From contig CAZSQA010000001.1 of the NCBI GenBank assembly GCA_964608915.1, forward strand, positions 186,001 to 250,000: 64,000 nt of DNA, given 5' to 3'. Below, one piece after another: positions 25,776 to 34,844 of this stretch. The notes under the pieces were generated by a model, which was not told the origin of the DNA, did not search any database, and saw only the letters and a list, made by a program, of their open reading frames with translations. Made by a program: the position numbers and the translations under genes. How positions within the stretch are numbered: the first letter of the stretch is position 1; each line of letters starts with the position of its first letter. Origin of the DNA: QWQI01 sp964608915. GTDB lineage: Bacteria > Planctomycetota > Planctomycetia > Isosphaerales > Isosphaeraceae.

Positions 25776-26852
25776 TCAATACGCGTCGGCGGAGATGACT
25801 TCACCGCCAGCCCTCGATCCGAGAGCACGCCAGGTCGAGTCGTTCACGGTGTTCTTGACGAATCGCACCGATCCGTCGCAGAAGACGACGTTGACGCCGC
25901 CGGGGTGATAACTGCGGGCCGCGGTGTGCGATGCGACCAGTGAGCCGTCGATGCAGTCCCACATGGTCGTGTTCGGTGTCATGGTGTGGCTGTAGTAGCT
26001 CGTAACCGGGAGGTTACGATAGTACTGCTGACCACGATACCGCAGGCGGCTGCCCGGGAAAGTCCGGCAGAATGCGGGCGGGATTTGCATGCCGCCAGCC
26101 ATCGAGTCGCTTGCGGAATAGTAAACGTTGAGAAGGCTCGGGATCGGAATTTCGGTCGTCACGTTCGCGACGGAAATCGAGCGGATCGTTTCCGAGTAGA
26201 GAGCCGTATTGCTGGTGCCGTCGGTGATCTGGCCGATCGTCGTCGGGTTCTGTACGCGCAGGTGATTCACGGGGTTCGACGTGGCAGTGCCGCTGCGGTC
26301 GAGGCGCACGTTGAAAATGCCGGCATTTTGGGCATTCGGCTCCTGGAAACCGAAGGCGGTACCCAGCTCCAGCGAGGCCGTATTGCCCACGCTGCCGAAA
26401 TAGTTGCAATAACCGAGTTGTGAAACACCGGCCAGCAACTTGGACATCGACGGGTCGCTCGGACAGACGTACGCGGAAATGATTTGCGTCTGAGCCGTAT
26501 CGTTGGGCGACGTCGGACCGGTCAGATTGATGTTCACTTCGAAGTTGAACGCACCGTAGAGGTTTGCGGACTCGAGGAACTGAAGGATCAGGGCGTTCGA
26601 ATTCACGCGACCGCCACCGCCAGGGAGTGGGTTCTTGCCGTACCCGGGCGCGAAGTGACCGTTGGTCGATTCGAAGTTGTGGTTCGCCAGCCCGATTTGC
26701 TTCAGATTGTTCACGCACTGAGCACGGCGGGCGGCTTCGCGGGCGGACTGCACCGCGGGAAGAAGTAGAGAAATGAGGACGGCGATGATCGCGATCACCA
26801 CCAGCAACTCGATCAGGGTGAAACCCTTACGAGCACGGGAAGCTTGGGGCAT
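25776..26852 (-). CDS. DUF1559 protein with prepilin-type N-terminus
   Basis: This 358-residue protein has a type IV prepilin-like cleavage/methylation motif: RKGFTLIELLVVIAIIAVLI, cut between G and F by a prepilin peptidase. The helix is followed by LLPAVQSAREAARRAQCVNN, typical of DUF1559. The C-terminus has the H-X9-DG motif (YHPGGVNVVFCDGSVRFVK). Planctomycetes carry dozens of such proteins, thought to form pseudopilus-like surface structures. The ATG at 26852 was chosen because it leaves a short basic leader before the cleavage site and follows GGAG. The pilT/GspE-like genes at 46.8-49.8 kb could serve the same machinery, but that is only an inference. Confidence 0.95.
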   Translation of the reverse strand: MPQASRARKGFTLIELLVVIAIIAVLISLLLPAVQSAREAARRAQCVNNLKQIGLANHNFESTNGHFAPGYGKNPLPGGGGRVNSNALILQFLESANLYGAFNFEVNINLTGPTSPNDTAQTQIISAYVCPSDPSMSKLLAGVSQLGYCNYFGSVGNTASLELGTAFGFQEPNAQNAGIFNVRLDRSGTATSNPVNHLRVQNPTTIGQITDGTSNTALYSETIRSISVANVTTEIPIPSLLNVYYSASDSMAGGMQIPPAFCRTFPGSRLRYRGQQYYRNLPVTSYYSHTMTPNTTMWDCIDGSLVASHTAARSYHPGGVNVVFCDGSVRFVKNTVNDSTWRALGSRAGGEVISADAY

Positions 26853-27113
26853 AAGACTTAGCTCCGTATCAGGAAAGCGGATTCGTTTGCAAACCAACCT
26901 TAATCATGAGCGAATCTTGTGCCGAAAGTCAATCCCATGATGAAATTTCGCAATCGAATGCGAACGTTCATGAAATCGGTGTGCAACGCTGTGGAATTGT
27001 CCGCAATTGAAATGCGGTCCATCATGGCCGGTCAGAGCGACGGCCGGTCGTGTGCGGAAACGATCGCCCTGGAGTGACTTCCGGTCATGAGACCGACGGC
27101 TGTCGAAGCGCAC

Positions 27114-27143
27114 GAAAAAAGGGGCCGAATTTCTCGGCCCCTT
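27114..27143 (-). terminator. Terminator of fusA
   Basis: On the minus strand, a 10-bp perfect stem (AAGGGGCCGA / TCGGCCCCTT) is followed by TTTTCG, 33 bp after the fusA stop. Confidence 0.85.
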
Positions 27144-27175
27144 CGAAGATTCGAATTCAGGTCTGGTCGATTCGC

Positions 27176-29281
27176 TTACTTCTTGGCGTTATCGGCCTGG
27201 ACCTTCTTCACGATGTCTTCCTGCATCTTGGTCGGAACCTTTTGATACTTGAGGAATTCCATCGAGAACCCGCCCTTGCCCTGGGTCATGCTCCGCAGGT
27301 CGTTCGAATAGCCGAACATTTCGGAGAGGGGCACTTCGGCTTCGATCATGACGAAGCTTTCGCGGTTTTCGGTGCCGAGGATCACGCCACGGCGGCTGGA
27401 GACGTTACCGGTGACGGGCCCCTGGAATTCGGTCGGGACTTCGACTTCGACCTTCATGATCGGTTCGAGGAGGACCGGGTCGGCCTTCCTGAACGTTTCG
27501 CGGAAGGCGTCGAAGCCCGTGATCTGGAAGGCCATGTCGGACGAGTCGACGTCGTGGTACGAACCGTCGGACAGGATCATCTTGACGCCGATGACCGGGA
27601 AGCCGGCGACAGGGCCCTTGTCCAGAGCGCGCCGGAAACCCTTTTCGACCGACGGGATGAATTCGTTCGGAATCCGGCCGCCGACGACCTTGTTTTCGAA
27701 GATGAACGACTCGCCGTCGCCTTCGACGCTCATCGGCACCAGGGTGCCGACGACGTGGCCGTACTGACCGGAACCACCCGTCTGCTTCCGGTGCTTGTAG
27801 TTGTAGTCGGTCTGCTTCGTCGGCGTTTCGCGATAGGCGACCTTGGGCATGCCGACCTGGCACTCGACCTTGTATTCGCGCTTGATACGCTCGACGTAGA
27901 TTTCCAGGTGCAGTTCGCCCATGCCCGAGATGATCGTCTCGGCCGTTTCCGGATCCTGGTGGACGCGGAAGGTCGGGTCTTCACGCATGAAGCGGGAAAG
28001 AGCCTTGGAAAGCTTGTCGGCGTCCTGCTGCTTGGTGGCCGAGATCGACAGGTCGATCACGGGAGCCGCGGCGAAGATCGATTCCAGCGAATAGTTCAGG
28101 CCGTCCTGGCAGTAGGTGTCCCCGGTTGCACAGTCCACGCCCATGACCGCGACGATGTCGCCGGCACTGGCCGAGTCGATGTCTTCCTTTTTGTCCGAGT
28201 GGACGCGCAGGATCCGGCTGACCCGCTGCTTCTTCTTCAGACGCGTGTTGAAGTAGAACTCGCCCTTTTTCAGCGTGCCCTGGTAAACCCGCGTGTAGGT
28301 CAACTGGCCGAAAGGCTCTTCGACGAGCTTGAAGGCCATCGCCACGAGCGGCTTTTCCGGGTCGGGGACGATGTCGATCTCTTCGGCGTTGTTGTCGTTG
28401 TCCTTGGCCTTGACGTGCCGGTCCAGCGGGCTCGGCAGGTAGGAGGCGACGGCGTCCAGCAGCGTCTGCACACCCTTGTTCTTGTAGGCCGATCCGACGT
28501 AGACCGGGCAAAGCTGGTTGGCCAGCACGCCTTCGCGGATCGTCCTGTGGATCAGGTCCAGCGGCACTTCCTGCTCCTCGAGCAGGAGTTCCATGACTTC
28601 GTCCGAGAACAGGGAGATCGCCTCGAGCATCCCCTGGCGGGCACGCTCGGCTTCTTCCTTGAATTCCGCCGGAATCGGCTCGCGGCGGACGGTGTCGCCC
28701 TTCTCGCCGTCGAAACAGACGGATTCCATGTTGATCAGGTCGATCACGCCCTGAAAGTTCGCCTCGGCACCCATCGGGAGCTGCATCGGCACGGCGTTCA
28801 GGCCGAGCTTGTCGCCCAGGGCCTTGATCACGTTACGAGGGTTGGCGCCCGTTCGGTCCATCTTGTTGATGAAGGCAAGACGTGGCACGTTGTAACGCTT
28901 CATCTGGCGGTCGACCGTGATCGACTGCGACTGCACGCCGGCCACGGCGCACAGCACCAGCACGGCACCGTCCAGCACCCGCAGGGATCGCTCCACCTCG
29001 ACGGTGAAATCCACGTGGCCGGGGGTGTCGATCAGGTTGACTTTGTGCCCCTTCCACTCGACGGTCGTCGCCGCCGAAGTGATGGTGATGCCCCGTTCCT
29101 TCTCCAGCTCCATGTGGTCCATGACGGCGCCGTCGCCATCGCCCTTGACCTCGTTGATCTTGTGGATCTTGCCCGAGTAGTAAAGAATCCGTTCCGAAAG
29201 TGTCGTTTTGCCGGAATCGATGTGCGCCGAGATACCGATATTGCGCACGTTGCGCAGGGCTTCCATCAGTTGCGTGGACAT
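27176..29281 (-). CDS. fusA: Elongation factor G, spirochaete/planctomycete/mitochondrial type
   Basis: This 701-residue translational GTPase moves tRNAs and mRNA through the ribosome. The P-loop is RNIGISAHIDSGKTTLSER, where most bacterial EF-Gs have GIMAHIDAGKTT. Other GTPase motifs are RGITI, DTPGHVDF and NKMDRTGAN. GAVMDHMELEKERGITI and LVLCAVAGVQSQSITVDRQM also follow the mitochondrial EF-G1 pattern. This matches the spdEFG group, from which mitochondrial EF-G1 is thought to derive. Known members specialise, EF-G1 in translocation and EF-G2 in recycling; this looks like EF-G1, and a partner gene is not in the window. No str-operon genes (rpsL, rpsG, tuf) are adjacent, so it is transcribed alone. 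Confidence 0.95.
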   Translation of the reverse strand: MSTQLMEALRNVRNIGISAHIDSGKTTLSERILYYSGKIHKINEVKGDGDGAVMDHMELEKERGITITSAATTVEWKGHKVNLIDTPGHVDFTVEVERSLRVLDGAVLVLCAVAGVQSQSITVDRQMKRYNVPRLAFINKMDRTGANPRNVIKALGDKLGLNAVPMQLPMGAEANFQGVIDLINMESVCFDGEKGDTVRREPIPAEFKEEAERARQGMLEAISLFSDEVMELLLEEQEVPLDLIHRTIREGVLANQLCPVYVGSAYKNKGVQTLLDAVASYLPSPLDRHVKAKDNDNNAEEIDIVPDPEKPLVAMAFKLVEEPFGQLTYTRVYQGTLKKGEFYFNTRLKKKQRVSRILRVHSDKKEDIDSASAGDIVAVMGVDCATGDTYCQDGLNYSLESIFAAAPVIDLSISATKQQDADKLSKALSRFMREDPTFRVHQDPETAETIISGMGELHLEIYVERIKREYKVECQVGMPKVAYRETPTKQTDYNYKHRKQTGGSGQYGHVVGTLVPMSVEGDGESFIFENKVVGGRIPNEFIPSVEKGFRRALDKGPVAGFPVIGVKMILSDGSYHDVDSSDMAFQITGFDAFRETFRKADPVLLEPIMKVEVEVPTEFQGPVTGNVSSRRGVILGTENRESFVMIEAEVPLSEMFGYSNDLRSMTQGKGGFSMEFLKYQKVPTKMQEDIVKKVQADNAKK

Positions 29282-29794
29282 GGAGCGTTTTTTGCGGGCT
29301 TTTGGACCCGTCCTCTGAATCGGGCTTGCGAGTTTATGACCTATTGCCTTCGATCTCGACCGGAATCACCGGACGCTCAAGCCGTCGCCGATTCGAACGA
29401 CTCACCGTACCCGCCGTTTTCGTATCGCGACGTGACGAAGCGAGGAAACCGGGTACGCCAGACCGAACGACCAACCTTTGTATGGATCTCTGACTCCTCA
29501 TCCCGAAAAGTTACGATTCGGGACGGAAATCGCCGTATCCTTCACGAAATATCCTATCCGCAAAGGTTCGGCTTGACAATACGAAAATCTCTTGACCTGA
29601 CCGGCTTTTCCGCCATCCGCGGAACAACCGGCAACGACGGCCGCCAGGCACGCCGATTCCCCTCCTCCGGCTCACGTTCGCCGTTGCCCGCTTGAAACCC
29701 GCTGCCCTCGTCGCCATTCTGGACAGGACCGGATTCGGCATGTCCGCCTTACCCGCCACTGAAACGAATCACGAACGCGCACCGGTACCGCCTC
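29282..29794. other. Divergent intergenic region upstream of fusA and phoD
   Basis: No gene is seen in these 513 bp. A 7-bp hairpin (TCCCGAA / TTCGGGA) lies near 29501-29523. TTGACA occurs at 29573-29578, but no good -10 follows at the right distance. Confidence 0.5.
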
Positions 29795-31792
29795 ATGTCG
29801 AAGAAAATCGATCGCCGTAGCGCCATCAAGGCCACCGCAGCCGGATTCGGCGCGATCATCGTTTCCGATCACCTGGCGGTCACCGCGCATTCCGAGCCTC
29901 CTTTCGGCCCCGGCTTTCCTGAGCTGGAATCCCTGACGACCGGCGAGTGGTGGAACGAAACAGCCTCTCAGGGGCCAGTCATTGCGGCCGAAAAAGTCAA
30001 AGGCAGGGCGAAACAGAAAGCGAAATCCAAATCGGCCGGTCCGCCAGCCGCGCCGAAGATGAACGTTGCACGCGACAAGGTGGTCGCCTTCGCGCTTTAC
30101 ACCTGTCAGAACGGGATCCTGAAACTGTCGGCCCAGCTTTTTCCGCTTTTGCCCGACGAGCCGAAGTCCGTTCGTCTGGAAGTCGCGATTGACGGCACCT
30201 GGACCGAAATCGGCCGGGCCGATGTCCTCTACCCCGGCTGGGACGCACATTTCCGTGTCGAAGGCTGGAAAAATGATCGAGACGTCCCCTATCGCGTGCG
30301 GCACGGTTCATCAGCGGTATTCGAAGGCGTCTTTCGCCATGATCCTGTCGAAAAACCGGTCATCGTCGTCGGCAACCTCTCGTGCAACTCCAGCCGCACG
30401 ACCGGCTCCCGCGCCGAAATCGTCGAGAATCTCAAGCGTCTCGATCCTGACCTGCTCTTTTTCGCTGGCGACCAGACCTATCGACACACCGAACACACCG
30501 CCGGCTGGATCGAATTCGGGCTTCAGTTTCGCGACGTCATTCGTGACCGGCCGACGATCTGCATTCCGGACGATCACGACGTTGGCCACGGCAACGTCTG
30601 GGGCGAGTCAGGCAAACGCTCGACGATCCCGGGCGACGCCGACGGCGGCTATCGCTATCCTGTCGAATACGTCAACCAGGTGCAGCGGCAGCAGTCTTGG
30701 CATCTGCCCGATCCGGTCGATCCGGCCCCTGTCGAGCGGGGCATCGGAGTTTATTTCACGCGACTCACGCTGGGCGGCATCGATTTCGCAATTCTTGAGG
30801 ACCGGAAATTCAAGACCGGTCCTGCCGGGAAAATTCCGCAATTGGGCCCGCGGCCGGATCATGTGAATGATTCGAAATACGACCCGAAGTCGATCGACCT
30901 GCCGAATCTGGAACTGCTGGGACCACGCCAGGAGGCGTTTCTCGAACGCTGGACCCGCGACTGGACCAGCGCGGAAATGAAATGCGTGCTGTCGCAAACG
31001 GCCTTCTGTGGCGCTGTGCACATTCACGGCACGCCCGACAATCGACTTCTGGCCGATCTCGATTGCAATGGCTGGCCGCAAACCAAACGGACGAAAGCCC
31101 TGAAGATCATCCGCCGGGCCTGGGCGACTCATCTTTGCGGTGATCAGCACCTGGCCGCCGTGGTGAAGCATGGTATCGTAGCCTTTGGCGACGGCCCATA
31201 CGGCTTCACGAGTCCCGCGATCGTCAATACCATTTACGCCCGCTGGTGGCACCCGGCCGACGAAAAGCCTGGCCCGAACTCAGTGCCCGGCAGCCCGCTG
31301 CCCTGGACGGGCGATTTTCGCGATGGCCTGGGGAATCGCATTTCGATGCTGGCCTATGCCAATCCCGAAAACCTTGACGACGAGAAAAAACGGGCCGACG
31401 GCTTCGGAATCGCCAGGTTCGACAAGCGAAATCAATCGGTGACTTTCGAATGCTGGCCCCGATTCGCCGATTCGAACCAGGGCGAATCGACCCAGTTCCC
31501 CGGCTGGCCGATCACGTTCGAAGCACAGGCGAATGACGGTCGCAAGGTCTTCGGCCATCTGCCTGAACTCGTCTTCGAAAATGTGACGAATCCTGTCGTC
31601 GAAGTGATCGAGGAATCGACCGGCGAAACGGTGTATTGCGTTCGGGTGCGAGGGAATGCGATTCGACCGCGAGTTTACTCGGCCGGAAAATATACCGTGA
31701 AAACCGGCCGGGACAAGCCGGACGGGGTGACGATCGATGGGCTCGAAATCGTGGCCGAACGAGCCGCCGAAAGCCGGCGGGTAATTCTCTGA
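29795..31792 (+). CDS. PhoD-like alkaline phosphatase/phosphodiesterase, Tat-exported
   Basis: This 665-residue protein starts MSKKIDRRSAIKATAAGFGA, a typical Tat signal. The PhoD-like metallophosphatase core follows: a Fe-S-free metal site around LLFFAGDQTYRHTEHTAGW, the PTICIPDDHDVGHGN motif, LEDRKFKTG, CVLSQTAFCGAVH and ATHLCGDQHLAAVVKHG (metal-binding His near the end). PhoD enzymes release phosphate from mono- and diesters outside the membrane and carry Fe and Ca. The N-terminal ~130 residues include a beta domain (ALYTCQNGILKLSAQLFPLL). The C-terminal ~100 residues form a separate beta-rich region. Phosphate scavenging is the expected role; no Pho box was recognised. Confidence 0.85.
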   Translation: MSKKIDRRSAIKATAAGFGAIIVSDHLAVTAHSEPPFGPGFPELESLTTGEWWNETASQGPVIAAEKVKGRAKQKAKSKSAGPPAAPKMNVARDKVVAFALYTCQNGILKLSAQLFPLLPDEPKSVRLEVAIDGTWTEIGRADVLYPGWDAHFRVEGWKNDRDVPYRVRHGSSAVFEGVFRHDPVEKPVIVVGNLSCNSSRTTGSRAEIVENLKRLDPDLLFFAGDQTYRHTEHTAGWIEFGLQFRDVIRDRPTICIPDDHDVGHGNVWGESGKRSTIPGDADGGYRYPVEYVNQVQRQQSWHLPDPVDPAPVERGIGVYFTRLTLGGIDFAILEDRKFKTGPAGKIPQLGPRPDHVNDSKYDPKSIDLPNLELLGPRQEAFLERWTRDWTSAEMKCVLSQTAFCGAVHIHGTPDNRLLADLDCNGWPQTKRTKALKIIRRAWATHLCGDQHLAAVVKHGIVAFGDGPYGFTSPAIVNTIYARWWHPADEKPGPNSVPGSPLPWTGDFRDGLGNRISMLAYANPENLDDEKKRADGFGIARFDKRNQSVTFECWPRFADSNQGESTQFPGWPITFEAQANDGRKVFGHLPELVFENVTNPVVEVIEESTGETVYCVRVRGNAIRPRVYSAGKYTVKTGRDKPDGVTIDGLEIVAERAAESRRVIL

Positions 31793-31870
31793 TTCGGCCT
31801 GGCGTTTCGATTCGACATTCGAATGTGATCTGTGACGAAATCGGGAAGTCATTAACAGGATCCGGAATTC

Positions 31871-32266
31871 ATGAACTCCGAACCGACTCGTGTGAAGCAG
31901 GTGATCTGCATGCGGCATGATCTGAACATGCGACGCGGCAAGCAGATCGCCCAGGGGGCGCATGCTTCGATGTCATTTCTTTGTCGACGATTGCAGTCGC
32001 ACGGGACGATTTCGCTCAGCGACTTTTCCGAAACCCAGCGGGCCTGGCTGACCGGTTCGTTCGCGAAAGTGTGCTGCCGGGTGAACAGCGAAGAAGAGCT
32101 GATGGAAATCTACGAAAAAGCGGCCTCTGCCGGGCTGGAAGTCCACATGATCACCGACAGCGGCAAGACCGAATTTCACGGCCAGCCGACGCGGACGTGT
32201 CTTGCGATCGGCCCGGACGATGCCGCTGCGATCGACGCGATCACGGGGCATTTGCAGTTGCTTTGA
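31871..32266 (+). CDS. Pth2-family peptidyl-tRNA hydrolase
   Basis: This 131-residue protein matches the archaeal/eukaryotic peptidyl-tRNA hydrolase 2 family. It has KQVICMRHDLNMRRGKQIAQ, with the conserved 'vR.Dl.M..GKiaaQ' motif, then AHASMSFLCRR, SFAKVCCRVNSEEELMEIYEKA and the C-terminal TCLAIGPDDAAAIDAITGHL. The normal Pth2 core is about 115-120 residues, so it is full length. Pth2 frees tRNAs from stalled peptidyl-tRNA. Most bacteria rely on the unrelated Pth1, so a Pth2 in a bacterium is notable though known in some lineages. It lies 78 bp after phoD on the same strand. Confidence 0.88.
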   Translation: MNSEPTRVKQVICMRHDLNMRRGKQIAQGAHASMSFLCRRLQSHGTISLSDFSETQRAWLTGSFAKVCCRVNSEEELMEIYEKAASAGLEVHMITDSGKTEFHGQPTRTCLAIGPDDAAAIDAITGHLQLL

Positions 32267-32307
32267 ATGAGAGCTGTCGAATCACGATATCGACGTTTCG
32301 GACCGAA

Positions 32308-33090
32308 TCATTCTCCCATGAGTCGGAGGATCGAATTCTCGATGCAATTCGCTACGAATGCGGCGAAAGGTACGTAATCACCTTTGTCGGCCATTTCCAG
32401 TGAATTGAGATATTCGGCCCGGTCTGCGACGTCAATGATCGTCACTGGAAATCGACGTTGCATCAGCCAATAGTTCATCGACAGGCGATCTGTGCGGCCG
32501 TTGCCATCGGAGAATGGGTGAATGGCCACGAAATTATAATGCAACTCCGCGGCCTGGATGGCGGGATGAAGGCCACGCGTTCGATTCGGCTGTTCGAGCA
32601 TGGCCGGAATGAGTTCGTCGAAACGATGACTCCCCCGGGGGAACGAATCGCGTGCCCTTGATCAGAACACGACCTGAGCGCAAGCCGCCTGCGGCTGGAT
32701 CGACGTCACGCATAACGGTTTTGTGAATGTCGAGCAGGTCCTGCAATGCCAGTGCGTCGTGGGCTTGTCTTTCGGCGATCCAGGTTTCGAACTTTCCGAA
32801 AGCGGCATCGTGATTTCGTGCCTCGTAAATCTCTCTCAGGTTCTTGCCGCCTGGTGGTGATATGCCTTCGAGGACGAGCTGGGTTTCTCTCAGGCTTAGT
32901 GTGTTGCCTTCGATCGCGTTCGAATTGTAGGTCAGTTCGACTCGCATCGCCTCGAGCGAGTTTCGGGCGATTTTCCGGCTTGCAATTCTGCATCGAATCG
33001 TTGCCAGGCTCGATCGAGTGCCTGTAACCTTAGCCCCAACGGCCGGACCGCTGGCGAAAAATCGATCAGCGGTTCCAGCAGTTTTGTCAT
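32308..33090 (-). pseudogene. Fic-domain (AMPylase-type) gene, broken by two frameshifts
   Basis: The pieces read as one Fic protein in three frames. It starts MTKLLEPLIDFSPAVRPLGL at 33090. After about codon 45, near 32955, the frame changes and continues NSLEAMRVELTYNSNAIEGN, with the class II inhibitory motif S-x-x-x-E-G. A second break falls in a CCCCCGGGGG run near 32635-32645. Removing one G restores FVPPGSHRFDELIPAM and then the active-site motif HPFSDGNGRTDRL. The C-terminal part is intact to the stop. Intact Fic proteins transfer AMP or similar groups to target proteins. Two frameshifts, one in a homopolymer, mean either a decayed gene or sequencing errors. It lies ~40 bp after the beta-lactamase-like gene on the same strand. 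Confidence 0.8.
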
Positions 33091-33129
33091 GCGATTCGAG
33101 CTTTCGAAGTTGGTTTCGAGTTCGACAAT

Positions 33130-34047
33130 TCAATCCTTGCGATCGAAACGGTCGAAAAGGATTTTCGCGGCGTGCGAGCAGACGAGGTCTCCGGCGTTCT
33201 CCGGGCCCCAGCTCTGATCTTCGTTCTTGTCGGTCATGACGCAAAGTGCGACGGGGCCCGACTTCGTCTCGATGATCCCGGCGGCCGTTCGCGAGGCGTT
33301 CACGCTGCCGGTCTTGAATGCGATTTTGGTCCCGTAGGGCAAAAATCGCGGAAATTTGTTCTTGTCGTCGCAGGTCAAAAGTTGCGCGTACATCTCGGTG
33401 CTGGCTTCAGGATTGACGAGTTTCTTCTGATGCAGCAGTTCCAGCAGGCGGACCATTTCGTCCGCCGAGGTCGAACCCAGGCCGAACTGTTTGGACCTTT
33501 CCGGCGCGATCGAAGTTTCCCGCTTGTAGACTTTCGAATGCACCCATGTGTTGGGACAACCCAGCGTGGCCATGAATTTCGCCGTCGAATCGAGGCCGAT
33601 GACGTCCAGAACGAGATTCGTGGCCGTGTTGTCGGAGAACTTGATCATCAGCCGCACGGCGTCGCGCAGGGCCAGTGTCGAGCCTGGCGAGAAGTCCGAA
33701 GTGAGGATCCCCGAGCCGGGGACCTTGTCCTCAGTTTTCAGGGTGATCATTTTGTCGAGCGAGACCTTCTTTTCGGCTGCCTGGCGATAGGTCTCGACCA
33801 TGATCGGGAATTTGCACAGGCTGGCCGTCGGCATCGGCTTATCGGCGTTGATCGACCAGTTCTGGCCGGTTTTCAGGTGCTTCCATGCGATGGCGACTTC
33901 GCCCTTGTGGTCGGTCGCCAGCGATTTCAGCGCCTTGATCATGAGGGCGTCCGGATTCGAGGGCTCGTCGGCCTGCACCCGCAATGGGCCAGCGATCGCT
34001 CCTGCAATGCCCGTCGCGAGGAAATCCCGGCGTAACCAGTTCTTCAT
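33130..34047 (-). CDS. Class A beta-lactamase-like serine hydrolase, Tat-exported
   Basis: This 305-residue protein starts MKNWLRRDFLATGIAGAIAG, with a twin-arginine signal. It has the serine beta-lactamase motifs: SLCK (S-x-x-K) in PMPTASLCKFPIMVE, SDN in MIKFSDNTATNLVLD, and KTG in IAFKTGSVNASRTAAG. The order and spacing fit class A (PF13354-like). The omega-loop region (KRETSIAPERSKQF) does not show the canonical E-x-x-L-N. It may therefore be a penicillin-binding or esterase-like relative instead of an efficient beta-lactamase. The ATG at 34047 has an AGGAAACACG ribosome-binding site. The fic pseudogene follows. Confidence 0.85.
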   Translation of the reverse strand: MKNWLRRDFLATGIAGAIAGPLRVQADEPSNPDALMIKALKSLATDHKGEVAIAWKHLKTGQNWSINADKPMPTASLCKFPIMVETYRQAAEKKVSLDKMITLKTEDKVPGSGILTSDFSPGSTLALRDAVRLMIKFSDNTATNLVLDVIGLDSTAKFMATLGCPNTWVHSKVYKRETSIAPERSKQFGLGSTSADEMVRLLELLHQKKLVNPEASTEMYAQLLTCDDKNKFPRFLPYGTKIAFKTGSVNASRTAAGIIETKSGPVALCVMTDKNEDQSWGPENAGDLVCSHAAKILFDRFDRKD

Positions 34048-34123
34048 GTCGTGTTTCCTGACGATTCGTCGATGCAAAAGTTGCGGGATGTCGTTTCGCC
34101 CGCACAGGCCGTATCATGATGAC

Positions 34124-34786
34124 ATGAACTTCAGCGACGATCAACCGAACGAGCCTGGCGAAACGAAGGCGAGCGAAGCCAAAAGCCCGCCCGCACCGGT
34201 CGACTTGCACTCGATTCTCATGCTCGCGGGAGCGGCCTTGATCCTGGTCTGGAGCTTCTGGCCGGTAGCGGGAACGGACCGGCCTGACGGGGCGAATGTC
34301 GCCGTGGGGAATCTCTCGCCGCCGCTGCGCTGCGTCGATCCCGTTACCGGCGAACCGCTATTCGCCCTGGTGCCGCGCGGCTGGTTCGTCTGGGTCGTGC
34401 TGGGCCCGGATTCGGACCCGGAGGGCGCGCGTCTGAAGGCCGAAATCGAGCAGGTCGAAGCGGTCTGGAAGACGATGGCCGACCTGGACCAATGGCGGCG
34501 CGTGATCGTGACGACGGACGGCGAAACGGCCGCCAGCCTCTCGGCCCGGGGCATCGAGCCCAGGATGGTTCCGCATGCGATCGGTCTGCGTGCTGGCTCC
34601 CGTAACGACTCCTGGAGCGGTGCCCAGCGAGTGCGGCATTTCCTGATCGAACCGACGGGGAAAATTCTATTGATCGAGCCTGCCGAGACGGACCATCCGG
34701 GCGGGCTCGAAAAGATCCGCGACGATCTGCGGCGGAGGCTGCGAGCATGGGAAGGGGAATTCGACGACCTGCCGCGATTTTCGTGA
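34124..34786 (+). CDS. Membrane-anchored hypothetical protein
   Basis: I do not recognise this 220-residue protein. It has a polar N-terminus (MNFSDDQPNEPGETKASEAK), one transmembrane helix (SILMLAGAALILVWSFWPV), and a periplasmic domain of about 165 residues. That domain has LVPRGWFVWVVLGPDSDPEG, a helix LKAEIEQVEAVWKTM, RRVIVTTDGE, and RHFLIEPTGKILLIEP. The strand-helix-strand pattern resembles a thioredoxin-like or redoxin-like fold, but no CXXC is present. It is divergent from the beta-lactamase-like gene (76 bp apart) and is followed by another small membrane protein gene on the same strand, 58 bp downstream. Confidence 0.65.
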   Translation: MNFSDDQPNEPGETKASEAKSPPAPVDLHSILMLAGAALILVWSFWPVAGTDRPDGANVAVGNLSPPLRCVDPVTGEPLFALVPRGWFVWVVLGPDSDPEGARLKAEIEQVEAVWKTMADLDQWRRVIVTTDGETAASLSARGIEPRMVPHAIGLRAGSRNDSWSGAQRVRHFLIEPTGKILLIEPAETDHPGGLEKIRDDLRRRLRAWEGEFDDLPRFS

Positions 34787-34844
34787 CGGGATTCGATATG
34801 GTTCAGGATTGACTCGCGATTTCGAAGCAGGAGCCGCAACGCAC

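Noticed and set aside
27050..29695. An 881-codon plus-strand frame opposite fusA
   Set aside because: It is His/Val/Asp-rich shadow coding across a clear EF-G gene, with no domain of its own.
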